From Artemisia argyi (taxonomy: Eukaryota; Streptophyta; Magnoliopsida; Asterales; Asteraceae), in NCBI GenBank assembly GCA_030686995.1, contig CM060704.1, positions 108,940,542 through 109,004,541 of the forward strand: a stretch of 64,000 nt of DNA, given 5' to 3'. Positions 33,112 to 45,400 of this stretch are shown here, in pieces; positions within the stretch are counted from its first letter, which is position 1; the number at the start of each line of letters is the position of its first letter. The notes under the pieces are model-generated. The model ran no database searches and was not told the DNA's origin. It saw nothing but the letters and a program-made list of their open reading frames with translations. The position numbers and the translations under genes were made by a program.

Positions 33112-36100
33112 TGATGAGTGCTCAAACACTCATCATTTTTGGTCAAATCGGAACTGCAAAACATACAAAAACACTCAGAAATGCATCAAAATACCAAAAA
33201 TATTTCAAAATTGTGTTTTATATGTTTTAGATGCAAAACGAGTAAAAACAAATGAAAAACGTACAAAGTTTGCAAAATTGGCAGTTTCAGTCCCCCAACT
33301 TTCAGAAAATGACAAAACTAGTCCCTGGTCATTCAAAATATGGAAAATTATCACCAAAGGTCATTTTGAAATCATAAATTATCATATTTAGTCCTTTGGT
33401 GTAAAATTGAAAAAGTTTTGAGAATTTACAGTTTGGTCCCTGGAGTTTCAGATTTTGGCAGATTTGGTCCCTGGGAAATATTTTTGGATTGAAAAGTCAA
33501 CAAAAGTCTTTGAAAAATCAAAAGTTGACAATTATGGCCCTTGGGTAAAAGATTTGGAAAATTTACATGTTTGGTCCCTGAGTTTCACAATTTGGCAATT
33601 TTGGTCCTTGGAGTTATGGAAAATTACAAAAGTGGTCCCTGGGTTATTTAATTTGGTAAAAACAATCGTTGTAAGAACCCTTGGAAATATTACATTTGCA
33701 GCCCTCAACTTTCAGGTTATTACATATATGGTCCTTGTGATTTGTTACTTACCAAATGGATCCTTGATATTTATAATTCCAAATCCAAAAACCTGATCCA
33801 AAACAAACACTACCCAATCCACCCCCCAAGCCCATTTAACCCTAAGCCCACTCCACAAATATATTTACTCCATCCCGTTTTTAATAAAACCCCCCAGTCA
33901 ACCCTCCCTTTGACCACCTCCACCTCATCACCTCCCCACTTCCCTGCTACCAGCCAAGACCCCCCATCATAACCCCTATACTTCCCCTGCAACACTCAAC
34001 ATCCCACCCCCCTCCTACTCACCAAACAAACACTACCCTCCAAACTTTACCCTGGCATCAATTATCAAAAGGGAAAATGCCAAAAAGGATTTGGCGGCAA
34101 AAAGTTTAAACGGTCAAGATCGAGTCTCTTTCATCCAATGGTCAATCTTACTGCTGGGAAGTGACAAGTGGGTTCTGTAAACCCTAATTGATTAATATAA
34201 AAAAGAGAAAAGGAGCAGGGAGCAGACAGTTAGTTAATTAGTGGTAGTTTTAGTTTAATTTAAATGTTTTAATGTAGTTCTCAATTTAATTGTATTTTTA
34301 AGTCGAGAAATATTGTAATCAGTATTTTAAATGTAATTTTAACTGATTTTGATTATAATTCCAAGTCCCCTTTTGAATTTCAGTTTATGCCAATTCATGT
34401 TGAAAATCTTAATTTGATTGAAGTTGTTGTAGGATGTTGTTTGTTAACTCTCTAAGTTCATTTTAATCACTGATAAGCTTCTTCAAGTTTCCAAAGCTTG
34501 AAAATCAGTTTTCATTCAGTTTCATGAAAAATACCAAAAATAGGAGAAAATAGTTGAAAAATAAAAAGTGCAAAAGAAGAAGAGAATGAAGCTGTGGATG
34601 CATGGTTTAGTTCCTCATGGGGGGAGTTAGGCTAGGTATTGAGTTTGTGGATCATTGGTTTCTAAGCTTGGATTAATTGTAAGGAAATTTCTTAATTTCT
34701 AGCTTATTACTGTAGCAATGTTCTTAAGTGCTTATTATTAATTTTCTTTGCTTATGTATGTTTCTAGTTGCTAGTTGGAGATAATTTAGTGTAGCTTCTG
34801 TAGTTTTCTTTAGCATTTGGATTAATATCTAATTTCACTGTCATATTTTAGATTTAATTGCTTATTTATAGTTACTTGTTTTAACTGCTTATCTTGGTGA
34901 TCTTTCTGCTGGATTTGTCATTTTACATCTTATTGAGTGCCTGCCTTTTACTTTGGTGGGTTAAAATGTTCATTTGATTTGAAAATCACATGGCAGTCAC
35001 TCTTTAAGGGGTGTTTGGATTTGGTGGTTTACCTTAGTTCAAGCCTACTTCTGTTGTTGTTAGTTGTTTACACATGTTACACTAGGATAAAACAGGTCAT
35101 GCAAGTCATTAAATTGGTTGTTCAAACACAAATAGTCAAAATCACCACCCATTCTCCCCAACAGTTAACTGTTGGGAGATTTTGAGCCCATACATCATCA
35201 CAGTAGCTTATAATCTTAAGGTTTAGCCTAATCTAGCTTTGTTACAGTCCCTTATAACTTGTTTTTTCATTAAATTAAGGTCCCAAGTTCATGTAAGTCA
35301 AACTTTGTGTTTTCCTCAAAAAGTCAAATGTCATGACTGTCAATATGGACAGTTTTTCTTGGTGATTTCTAGGGTTCAATGTAGATAGGAAATGATTAAT
35401 CTCTGTTGATTCTTGTTCCTTGATAGCTTGTTGACATGTAGAATCAATTTTTAGACCATAAGCTTATGTTTTACTAGCTTAATTCACCCCTTGAAAAGTC
35501 CTCAGTGGACCAAAGTTGCCCTGCACAAACAGACAGTCCCACAAGCTCACTTTCACAAGCTTCTCAAAAGTCCAATTGTGGGTCCCAGCTTGTGTTCTTG
35601 GGTTTTGTGGAATGCTCAGTGGTCAAGCTTATTGGTTCCAGCATAAACTCAGATCCCCAAGCTTCAGTGTGGGCCCCACAGAGGGCTGCAAAACCCCCAC
35701 TGTTGCTGCTGATATAGCTCAGTTAAGCTGAGCTTTTGTGATTTTTCTTGTTCCAGCCTGATTAAGCTTGCTTGCTTGTTGTTTTCATGCTCATTTGTGT
35801 TAATTTAAGTTTGTGGTAACTCATGATTGCTTTGATTTTAGCTTATGTAGCCACTTATGCAAAAAGCTTTTCAAAATTCATTCAATACCATAAAGCCTCA
35901 ACTGTTGGTAAGCATAAGCTTGTATAAGCTTGTGAAAATTGCTCATTTGTGCTTGCCTAGTTGTTTTAGGTGTTATGTGAGCTTGTGCACTGAATTTTAG
36001 CTTCTCTATGTTTCTTATAAGCTTTTGAGCTCTTGAGCTTGACTGTGTACCCAACCACCTCAGTTCCTCACAAGCTAATTTCACAAGCTCTTTCTGAGCT

Positions 36101-37308
36101 CACCTGTGGGCCCCACGAGATATAACTTGGTTCTTTGAGAAGCCCATACAGCTGGCTAGTGGATTCCAGGCTTACCTTGGGCCTAGGAGCTTTTGCCCTA
36201 GCTTATTTTGGCCTCCAATGCAGCCCAGTGGACTGCTTGGTTTTTAGCTTTTGGATTTTGCTTGTGTGCTTGATTTTGCTTATTCTGAGTACTTATTTGG
36301 GTGATCTAAGTTGGTTTAAGCTCATTGAAGTTGTTTGAACTGGTTTTGAGCCTGTGGTAACTTTTCTTGCTAAGTGCTTATTTATAAGTGCTTATTTGCA
36401 ATTGCTTATTGCCCTATTCTGCTTATTGTGATTTCTTTTTCAGTAGATTTTATTTTTCATAAGTTGCTAATTACATTTTAGAATTATCCACCAAGTTTCA
36501 GATTTTTATTTGTTTATTTAGTATTTATAGTAAATCAAAAATAGTTTAAGTAATTAATAATTAGTATATAATTAATAATAAATAGATAAATAGTGTAATA
36601 AATATATTTTCTGTTTTAAAATTAATTTTATAATACTTTAGATTTTTCAAAGTTATAATTTCATTTTTCTAGGTTTATTTTATATTTTCTTAATTTTTAA
36701 TGTAATATTAATTAGCTAAAAAGTCAAAAAAATAATTTTCTTTTTTCTAAAATTTTCTTTTATCGTTAGGATCATAAAAATATTATTTTCACGTCCGTAG
36801 GGTTTGCGTAGCATAAATTTCGCTTTTTATTTCGCGCACTCGCGTTTATTTTAATTTTAGCTCGCGTTTTATTTAAATCAACTTTTACGTTTTTAAAAAT
36901 TTAGGTTACGTAAGTAAAAGTAGTTTGTAAAATAAGAAAAACCAAAAACATAAATAAAGTGATAGCTTCTATTTAAGCCGTTTGGCTTATTTTTCTGCTT
37001 ATTTATAAGCAAATTCTGATTTTAAATTTTTAGATTACGTTTTAGGTTAATTAGGTTTCACGTTATCGTTAATATAGTTTGTTTAAATCGTTTTCATTCG
37101 TATTTCCTTAGTGTAATCATTCAAAACCCTTAGTACCCATTTCCTATCCAAATTCACCCGATCAAAAACCCGTTTTGATTACCATCCACACCTCGTCGGG
37201 ACATAACGACCCGGGGAACCACTATATTCCGCGGAGCATTGACTCTAGGCTGTTTGACCTTGTTGACCATCCCCTGGTCAATTTAGGTTGACCGTTTGGA
37301 GCCAATCA
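33112..37308 (+). repeat. 3' LTR of the LARD
   Basis: Same termini and terminal hairpin as the 5' LTR. One extra GGTCC subrepeat near 33585-33620, and about 35 bp fewer in the AT-rich part near 36710. Confidence 0.95.
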
Positions 37309-37313
37309 CAGAC

Positions 37314-37922
37314 TTCCATTGGTAACTTGCTTGAACGTCTTAAGAAACATGATAGGATGTGTACTACGATTTTTGGTTGTATTTAATGCATAAGTGAATT
37401 CTAGTGGTCCCATGTTATAGAGTTAGGGAATATTGTACACGGCCCTACGACTAGTATTAAGGAATATAACCTGTCATCAATGCAATTGTAACAAGCTAAT
37501 CAACTGGTAAAAGATATCTAGAGAGTAATGAAATCTAAGTAAACACATTTTTTCTCATTATTGTTTTCACCAAATAATCACATTAGTTTATTTTCATTTC
37601 TTTTTATTTTATTTTAATTGCATCTTTAGTTATTCGGGTTAGTTGACTAGCAACTAATTCTGCCCACTCCTTCAAAACACGAGATTTTACTTGCTTTCAT
37701 AAAATATAAAAAATACAAAAAGAATCATCCCAAACCTATAGACCTAGTTTAGTAGGCTTTCTAATCCTAGCGAACACTATTCCTGAGTTGAACGATCAAT
37801 CCTCCGGTACTTGTCATTATACTATACTACAACGATCAGGTACACTGCCTGGCGGGGATTGCAAGCTTCTCAAGATCCCTTGAGAGGTAAAACCTATTGC
37901 GAGGGTGCAATCCTGCGTATCA
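37314..37922 (+). repeat. 3' LTR of alpha, right part
   Basis: Continues from the second CAGAC and ends GCGTATCA. It lacks a 43-bp segment present in the 5' LTR. Confidence 0.9.
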
Positions 37923-39535
37923 CAACCTGAATATAACATTTAAGGTATCAATAGTATGCAAATTATAAATACTAAAAGTACCTTTCTGCTACGAATGTTG
38001 GGAAAAACCTTCTATGTACGTCGGCATGTAAGCCTAACAATATTCATCAATAAATAGGATCCAGTCAGTATATAGTGGAGCCTTTCGGATCCATAAAAAT
38101 GATATACTCGAGTTCAACTTGTAATGTATTTTGAGGTCGCTACATTATATTTGACAATCTGAACTCGACTTGAGCCTAAAAAATGAAATCAATAACTGAT
38201 ACTATGCACTCAACTTTAGTGAACAGAACAAAAGGCATGAATTAACTTTACAAAAATTAGTAAATCTGTAAAGATAGTTTATTACAGAATACAATACCGA
38301 AAATTATTGGTTTGAAAGTGTTGCTAGTCAACTTAGCCTAACATGTTTCAACTTGTACCACACTACCACAGAACCTTTTTTATTTTGCTGTCATTTTCTG
38401 GTTTCTATCATCTTGTAGATAGCCACAGGGCACACAAATCTCAGTCGCATGTTAAAAATTTTAGCAGGCGAGTAATCTCAAATAGGTCTTACAGTTATAA
38501 AGGGGTTCTGATGACAGTGGTCCGCCGTCAAATTTTCAGCAACAACAAGGTGACTACAAAACAAAGACAAACGAAAAACATTATAAGCAACCTGAATGCT
38601 ACAAAGATGCTATGATTAATATTGAAGCGCACCACATACATACCTGTAGCGTGAGTTTCATTGCACTTACCACTGACCCTTTTTGCATTTGACGAACAAC
38701 AAAAAATGTGGCCACACTTGAAACGAAAACATCAGACAGATTTTATAAGAACGTGTGATACTAAATCAATGTTCATTAGATTAGTGTAGCTTTTAATGCA
38801 TACCACATCAATGAGGTAACAAACTGAACTGTATATTTGTATCCATTAATAAGAAATTAAAACTCAAATATCCCTTAACAAAGAACATAAACAAACACCT
38901 TTCTCTGATGAAGAAGACGACTTCCAGCAGTAATATATTTTTCTTTCTTCTGGATTACACCAAATAAGCAAATGTACCCATTATTAATTGTTCATCGTAA
39001 GCACCTATATCTAGTTCTTTACAACAAAATGTTTACTAAATGCAAATTAACAGCATACACTAATAAATAAGTAGATAAGCAAAAAAGTGTAGCCTGGTGG
39101 GCACACTATGAATCACCGTGAGCAAACTTCAATTAATAACATCTAAAACCACACTTGTAAAAGTTTAATTAAGCAAACCCACGACTAAAGATTAAAACTC
39201 TATATAAAGATATGATGAAAATGCTTTGTAAACGGGTGTTTGGTTGCTGAATTTATGTTTTCGAAAACATAAATTTAGCTATCCTTCGGTTGTATTGTTT
39301 GCAACTCAGATCATAGCTATCCTTCTGTTGTATTGTTTGTAAGCTAATACAATTGGCCCCTTAATCCCCTTTCACAATCTATAAATTTGGACTAAAATCC
39401 ATATATAAAATAGACATCTTACGATTAAGATAAATGGAGCAGGCAAAACGATAAGATTAACATTCTCCTACAAACGGTGAATCTCAAAAAGAGCATGTAT
39501 CCCAGACATATGGAAACGACGTAAAAGGAGAATAC
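37923..39535. other. Intron-like AT-rich DNA, no recognised gene
   Basis: Not similar to the surrounding repeats. A minus-strand frame at about 38740-38645 (DVFVSSVATFFVVRQMQKG) ends at a GTATGT donor and might be an exon, but I cannot identify it. Nothing else stands out. Confidence 0.5.
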
Positions 39536-40333
39536 CTAGGTAATTTCTTGAACACAACTTGTAAACCTGAAAGTTAAAAGAAAATCATCAAACCATAGAT
39601 AGATTAGTCATAAAAAATTCCTCAAACACATAATGAAAATCTAAAAACTCAAGAATCTAGTCAGCTTTCTTACCGTCTTTATTTTGACGACCTGTAAACC
39701 GCTGCTGTTTCATTGCCCACAAAAAAGACACCAACAATGTCACTACGAAAGCGTCCTCATAGATAGTGAGGGGTATATGAGGTTCACACCTGAAAAGTGC
39801 ATTTCTGGGCCAAATTAGAATAGCTAAAAGCTTAGACATTATGAAATATAAAATTCCAATGCAAGGATATTCAAGGTAACCATAAGTCACTCCAAAATAC
39901 TGTTTCTCACAATAAGCTAAAACACAGAACTCCACATCAAGCTAATTACGCCATATGGTTGGTCTAAACTTTGTATAATGAATTTATACTGAAAGAGCTC
40001 AACAACGTTCTATTTACAATGTTGTTGTTTAAATACCACGATTGTAAATATAATTTTAAAAATCTCAGAACTTTGTATAATAAATGTATGCATATACCAT
40101 TCAGCTTTGTGAATATTATACTAATTAGTTTAAAACCTCATAATTTTCTGTCAAAATAGCAGTTCTATTCTTGTATAACAAAAATTGATGGATCCCCTCA
40201 ACTCGTTGGTGCCCCTTATTTTTTAAGAAGCCTAATTATTATTTCTAAGCAAGTAAAAGTATGGAAAATGTACCTTAATGATTCTGTTGAAAAGCCTTAC
40301 ATAGTCGCTATAAGGGTAACATGTTTGTAGCCT
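39536..40333 (-). pseudogene. Exon candidates of an unidentified membrane protein
   Basis: Minus-strand segments with good splice signals. 40333-40274 (60 nt, TTGCAG acceptor, GTACAT donor) encodes RLQTCYPYSDYVRLFNRIIK. 39789-39674 (116 nt, TTTTCAG acceptor, G/GTAAGA donor) encodes CEPHIPLTIYEDAF and a hydrophobic VVTLLVSFLWAM followed by a basic KQQRFTGRQNKD. 39566-39536 (31 nt, CTTTCAG acceptor) continues the frame in phase with LQVVFKKLP. The last two join cleanly. The first does not join in phase to the second, so an exon is missing or it is unrelated. I do not recognise the protein. Confidence 0.3.
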
Positions 40334-40576
40334 CTGCAACACGTAACCCAAAAAGACGTTTCATAGACGAAAACACTGATCGACAAATTTGGCATCTTGA
40401 CTGCTTGTTGTGTAAACAAAGACCTGCCAGGACCATTTGGACCAGTATTAAAATTGGCCCATTACCCAGCCGGCAAAACTTACTATTTTCTCATGGGTTT
40501 AAAGCGTAAAAAGCATATTGCATTGTTTTTTACCAGACATAAGGGCTTAGCAGATGGAATCATAAAGAGGACTCAC

Positions 40577-40659
40577 TGGTGATACTCCACATATCGGGTA
40601 AAGCAATGCCTACTTTGATTTGTAGTTGGAAATATGTAATCTCCTGGTACTGTCTCAAG
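40577..40659 (-). pseudogene. COX6B: Cytochrome c oxidase subunit 6b exon (gene fragment)
   Basis: An 83-nt minus-strand exon bounded by an acceptor CCCACTAG and a donor GTGAGT. It encodes LETVPGDYIFPTTNQ followed by SRHCFTRYVEYH, the core of plant COX6b, a small twin-Cys subunit of mitochondrial complex IV in the intermembrane space. FPTTNQ and RHCFTRY are the family's most conserved words, and the Cys of the first CX9C pair is present. No downstream exon with the second half (WNEQR and FPGPL region) was found in 37923-40576. Upstream exons would have to lie beyond the Copia insertions that start at 40690. It is therefore a fragment or a heavily split gene. Confidence 0.7.
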
Positions 40660-40689
40660 CTAGTGGGAAAAAAATCATATCAAAGTAGG

Positions 40690-41172
40690 TGTTGGGAATT
40701 ATATTAACAGTTACCACGGCTAAGTATGAAGATTACAACTGCTGAAGAATGCACTAGTAGTGGAAACTCGTTACCACTGCTAGTACATATTATTACCACT
40801 GCTGTTAGGATAACTGTTAGGAAACTTGTAAAGATAAATATAGAATAGATCTTGTGTATATCTTATTCTATTATCATTATACGTATCTTGTAGAAGAGGA
40901 CTCCTTGTGCTATAAAAGGAGGTCCTAGGTTAAGGTTAGATATACGTTTTTCTTAGAGCTTCAAGGTTGTAACCCTAGTGATACAAAGATCACTCGTATT
41001 ATTATTATTAATAATATTGGAGCTAACCGTTTGATACGTACATTCTTCTCATTCATATACAACTGTTTCATTCACATACAAACTTCTAAGTATTACTAAG
41101 TAGATTTCGCATACTTAGTGATATAACTCAAAGTATCATTCTAACACATATCAAGGTGTTTTAGATCCATCA
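40690..41172 (+). repeat. 5' LTR of delta
   Basis: Starts TGTTGGGAATTATA and ends GATCCATCA; 483 bp. The end is placed two bases before the PBS, as usual for Copia. Confidence 0.65.
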
Positions 41173-41174
41173 AG

Positions 41175-41190
41175 TGGTATCAGAGCCAGG
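41175..41190 (+). other. Primer binding site of delta, initiator tRNA-Met
   Basis: TGGTATCAGAGCCAGG, complementary to the 3' end of plant initiator tRNA-Met. Confidence 0.85.
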
Positions 41191-41212
41191 CTTTGATACT
41201 TTGATTTAGAAG

Positions 41213-41566
41213 TGTTGGAACCATAGTTTTACTATTTTATGAAGTCTCGGTCATTTGTAATAATGCTAGGTTGCTTAGTTATTATTTACTTCCATTTACA
41301 TTTTGTATTAAGTTTACTAGGCTTAAGAATGAGGTCCATGGGCCTCAAGCCCATACGTTTCATGTAAAGGGAAGGAGTAGGAATGTTGCCCTAGCTCCTT
41401 TCCTATAAATACTAGTCTTAGGCATTTGTAAACTTGGTTGGTTATTTGAAAACATTAAGGAAACTCTTGCATTTCACTTTCTCAAATTTCTCATAATCAT
41501 CCCACTCTCATTCTCACCTCATTTCTCTTATCATTATACTTGTGTTTACTAAATGGTGACCTAACA
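41213..41566 (+). repeat. 5' LTR of epsilon
   Basis: TGTTGGAACC to CCTAACA. A TATAAATA box lies at about 41404, ahead of a short R-U5. Confidence 0.95.
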
Positions 41567-41568
41567 AG

Positions 41569-41576
41569 TGGTATCA
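41569..41576 (+). other. Primer binding site of epsilon (short match)
   Basis: TGGTATCA, two bases after the LTR. It matches initiator tRNA-Met for eight bases and then departs (TTCGCT instead of GAGCCA). Confidence 0.7.
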
Positions 41577-42424
41577 TTCGCTAGAGGAAGGTGTAGTTCT
41601 TGTTTTCATTGATTTCTTTCTTATAAATTCATTTTTTTTATCGAATTTCTTGTGAAATTTTAAACTTTTGTTTTGTTTCTTGGTTTTTCTCACATCTTTG
41701 CTTACAAACTTGTGTTTAAAATCAAAACAAACCATAAAGTTCCAAACTTTTACAATAAAATTCGAATTTTTTGCTTCATTGTACTTTTATCGAAAATTTT
41801 AAAAATTTGAAATTTTTCTTAAAGTTGTCTACTTTCTTTAAGATCTACTCATTTTATACACAAAAGTACAAGAATCTTGAAATAAAAACGAGTTTTAGGA
41901 TTGCTTTCTTTGAAAAACAAAATTCTACAAGTTATCGAGAACCTAGTAATTGCCTATTTCGAGATCCTCTCAAAGTGCACTACCTCGACTTCGTTTGTGT
42001 GGACTCGGTATTTTCTTTCTTGTATAAGAAAGTTAAGTACTTCGACTTTTGGGAAAGTTTTCGAAATTGTATAATTTCGAAAACTAAGTTTCGCAATCTT
42101 TGTGACTTTTCGAGAAATCTTTCATTTTTTCGAAAAGTTATCGAGAAAATTATTTAGTTATCGAAATCTTATTTTTCGATAAACTTGCTTAGTTATCGAA
42201 ATCTTATTTTTTTCGATAAACCTGCTTCAGTATCGCAATCTTATTTCTCGATAAAACTGAAAATTTTTTCGAAATCTTTTCTCGATAATCTGCCAAGTTT
42301 CTCGAAAATCTGCCAAGTTTCGAAAACATATTATCGAAATCTCATTTGAAGTTGGGCTTATTTTCTCGATAATTGGTTTATTCTACACTTTCCACAAGAT
42401 CCATTTCTACACAAGTGTTCTAAG
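41577..42424 (+). promoter_or_regulatory. Epsilon leader with TCGA-motif array
   Basis: Untranslated leader with about 22 TCGA tetramers between 41760 and 42370 by hand count, mostly as TTATCGAAAT or TTTCTCGATAA. At 42145-42260 there are three units of about 36 bp. In the first two, TTATCGAAA can pair with TTTCGATAA. The gag ATG follows at 42425. Confidence 0.7.
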
Positions 42425-45400
42425 ATGTCTCAGCCACCGAATCACTACTTTCCTCATGTTCAACAACAAACACCTCAGCAACAACAACCTCAGCAGTATC
42501 AGCAACAACATTACCTTCCGCACCAGATGAATCAACAACCTCCTAAATACAATCCACAACAACATTACCTAATGATGCAACAACAGCTCATTCCTCAACA
42601 ACTACCATATCAAGTGCCACTACAAAACACTCAGTTTTCCTCCAAACAACCTCACTGGTTTGATAGAATGTGTGAAGTTATTACAACTCAACAATCCCGA
42701 CATGAGGCAGGATCACTTGAGACACCTCCAATGCTAACACCTGGTAACTATGTGCAATGGTCAAGTCGATTCTTACGCTTTCTTGAACTTAAGAAACCTC
42801 ATGGGCAATTCTTAAAGCAAGTGATACTTGAAGGACCATTTGAGTGGCCAACAAGATTTGAAGCTGGTGATCCTAATGCTGATCCTCCATGTCCTCCTGG
42901 TGATAGACCCCTTCCAGAAACTGCACTCACTGAAGAACAGAAACTACATCGTGAAGCTGATCAGTATGCCATGGCTTACATACTTCAAGGTATACCCAAT
43001 CCGATCTATCGCAGTGTCGATGCTCAGAAAACAGCCAAAGCAATGTGGGAACACGTTCATCTCCTCATGGAAGGCACTCAATTGAACAAAGATGACATGG
43101 AATCCAAGCTTTACATGGAATACACTGACATCACAATTGAACCTGGAGAGTCACTTGAATCCTACTATCATCGTTTCACAAATGTGGTTAATGATCTGGA
43201 ACGTCACAAAATCACTGTACCAAGGATCGCTGTGAACTCCAAATTTGTGGGTAGTCTTGGCCCTGATTGGCATAAATATGTGACATTCGTTCGTCAAACG
43301 AAGAATCTTCATGATGCTCCATATGGGTTGTTGTATGATTTTCTGAAACACCATGAACCTGAAGTGGAAAAAGATAGAGCTCTACGAGGAGGATACACAC
43401 CAACATCAACACCAAATTCTTTGGCTCTCGTAGCTCAATCTCCCTATGCTCCACCACCAATGTCAAATCATGCATATGTTCAAGAGCAAAACTACTTCAG
43501 TTATCCAAAAACTTCCTACTCGAACCAAATGGTCCCCTATGATTCATCTCCACAAGATTCTTCTACTCAACTTGTTCCGTCAAACAACAATGATGCTGTG
43601 TACTACTCCAACTCCAATGATGATGACGACGATGACTTTAATACGTTGAATCAGGGACTTGCTCTTATTGCTCGTGCTTTCAGCAAATTCTCCAACAAAA
43701 CAAACAACCGTCAATGTTCATCTTCAAACACAAGAAATCAAGCTGTTGTTAATGATGGAAGAGTGGAAATTCAGAATCGTAGCTATGGTCGATCTGGTTC
43801 AGGAAGCTCTTCAGGAAATTATGGGAATGGTCAAAGGTTTAGTAACAATACTGGGTTCAGAAACAACTCAGCATCTCCTCAACAAAGGTCTGACTCAGTT
43901 GCTACAAGGAACTCCAGCTCAGGGAATGCAGTTTGGTGCTACAATTGCAATGAACAAGGTCATATAGCTACAGCATGTCCCAAACCAAGAACTCGGGGTA
44001 GTAAGTTTCACAAGCAGGCATTACTCATGGCTCTTCAAGATGAAAAAGATGGACATTTCCCTGAACAGGACAACAACTTCATGGCAAATGTGAACAACGA
44101 TGATGACATGGAAGATCTGGAAGCCAATGCTGCTGTGATGCTTATGGCCAACATGCAGGAACTTAAGCTCAATGATTCAGGTCCAGTGTATGACACTGAC
44201 GGCTTGTCTCAGGTACATGACCTCAATGCATGCTTTATTAATGAAATAGTCTCACCTTCTGCTTATGAATCAGATATGGCGCAAGTTGTTCCACCTACAT
44301 CATCTTCATCCTCTCAAAAAGATGAACAAATAAGCACAGTTGTCATATTTGATGATGACACAGTTGTTTCATTTGATGATCCAATTGAGAATGATAAACA
44401 TGATAATTTAGAACAACATGAACCATCATTTGATCCAGACCCTGACCTCATATTGTTATCTAAACAACTGGATGCTCAACAATTGCAAATAATTAAATGC
44501 AACGAGAAAAACAAAGTTTTAAAAGAACAAAATGCGTCATTTGCAAGAGACATTGAGTGTTATAAAATTCAGCTTTCTAATCAAGCAGAAACGATTAAAC
44601 ACGCAAAAAGTTTTGAAAAAGCTTTTCAAGATTCTTACAACAAAGAACAAGATCTTCAACGAAAAATGCAAGATTTAATTGAGTCAAACGGAAAGTTGAT
44701 TTCGAAACTTGAAAGTGAGAAGTGTGAATTAAAAATGCAAGTTGACCGTCTTCAACGAGACCTTTCAAAAACTGAAACAGAATTGTCAAATTGCAAAAAG
44801 GAGTTTTGTGCACATAAAACACGAAAAAGGAAGTATATTGATGATTTACTTGGTGATATTGTTGATCTTGAAAAACAACTCAAAGAATATCGTCACATCG
44901 TTTACAAACACGGGAACTCTGTCACAACAATTCAAAAGTTTGCTCTAAAACCGAGACCCGATAAAGGATTTGCACTTTGTGATTTTAAATCAATGTTTCT
45001 TCATAAAGCTTTCAAAGAAAATCCTAAGGTTTACAGTATTGATCACATGTTTGATAATACAATTGTGCGTGCTGTTGTTTTTGATACTGAGGAAGAAGAA
45101 GAACTGGAAGACGAGAGTCGATCAAAAATGAGTTATGTTCAACACTGGACACCATATGACTATTCAAAAGCTCCACCTCTTTCTAAATCTTTTGTTACTC
45201 AAAAGGATTTACCTGCAAAATCATGGTTTATCGAAGAGTCATATGTTTCATCTCACAATGCAGTCCCTGTCCAAACTGTAGCACAAATAAATGGTCCTTT
45301 ACCATCATCCGGTGAACTTACACCTTTACCGAAAACGTGTCGTGTCTTAAATTATTTCAAAACTTTTATGGAAGACATCGAAATTTTGGAGGAAACAATT

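Larger units (their letters stand above)
25993..37308 (+). mobile_element. LARD-like large non-autonomous gypsy element
   Basis: LTRs 25993-30177 (4185 bp) and 33112-37308 (4197 bp), target duplication CAGAC (25988-25992 and 37309-37313), a tRNA-Asp-type primer binding site, and a polypurine tract at 33102-33110. The internal region is only 2.9 kb and has no protease, RT or integrase. Long LTRs with a short, pol-less interior are the hallmark of large retrotransposon derivatives. The LTRs are clearly similar end to end, with scattered substitutions and two larger indels: one promoter subrepeat near 33585, and about 35 bp of AT-rich DNA near 29545. Confidence 0.95.
8012..37922 (+). mobile_element. 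Gypsy-type non-autonomous element alpha (host of two nested elements)
   Basis: 5' LTR 8012-9466, leader 9467-9557 continuing at 20468, gag-protease remnant 20552-22822, 3' non-coding region to 25189, and 3' LTR 25190-25992 plus 37314-37922. Beta sits in the leader and the LARD sits in the 3' LTR. No RT or integrase is present, so it depended on a partner element. The LTRs are 1455 and about 1412 bp. Most of the difference is a 43-bp gap, where the segment around 8917-8960 is missing from the 3' copy. No target duplication joins the outer ends, because the 5' side is gamma-internal sequence and the 3' flank is CAACC. Confidence 0.85.

Noticed and set aside
40321..40582. Plus-strand ORFs overlapping the COX6b exon region
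   Set aside because: The minus strand has a recognisable COX6b exon with splice sites; the plus frames match nothing known to me.
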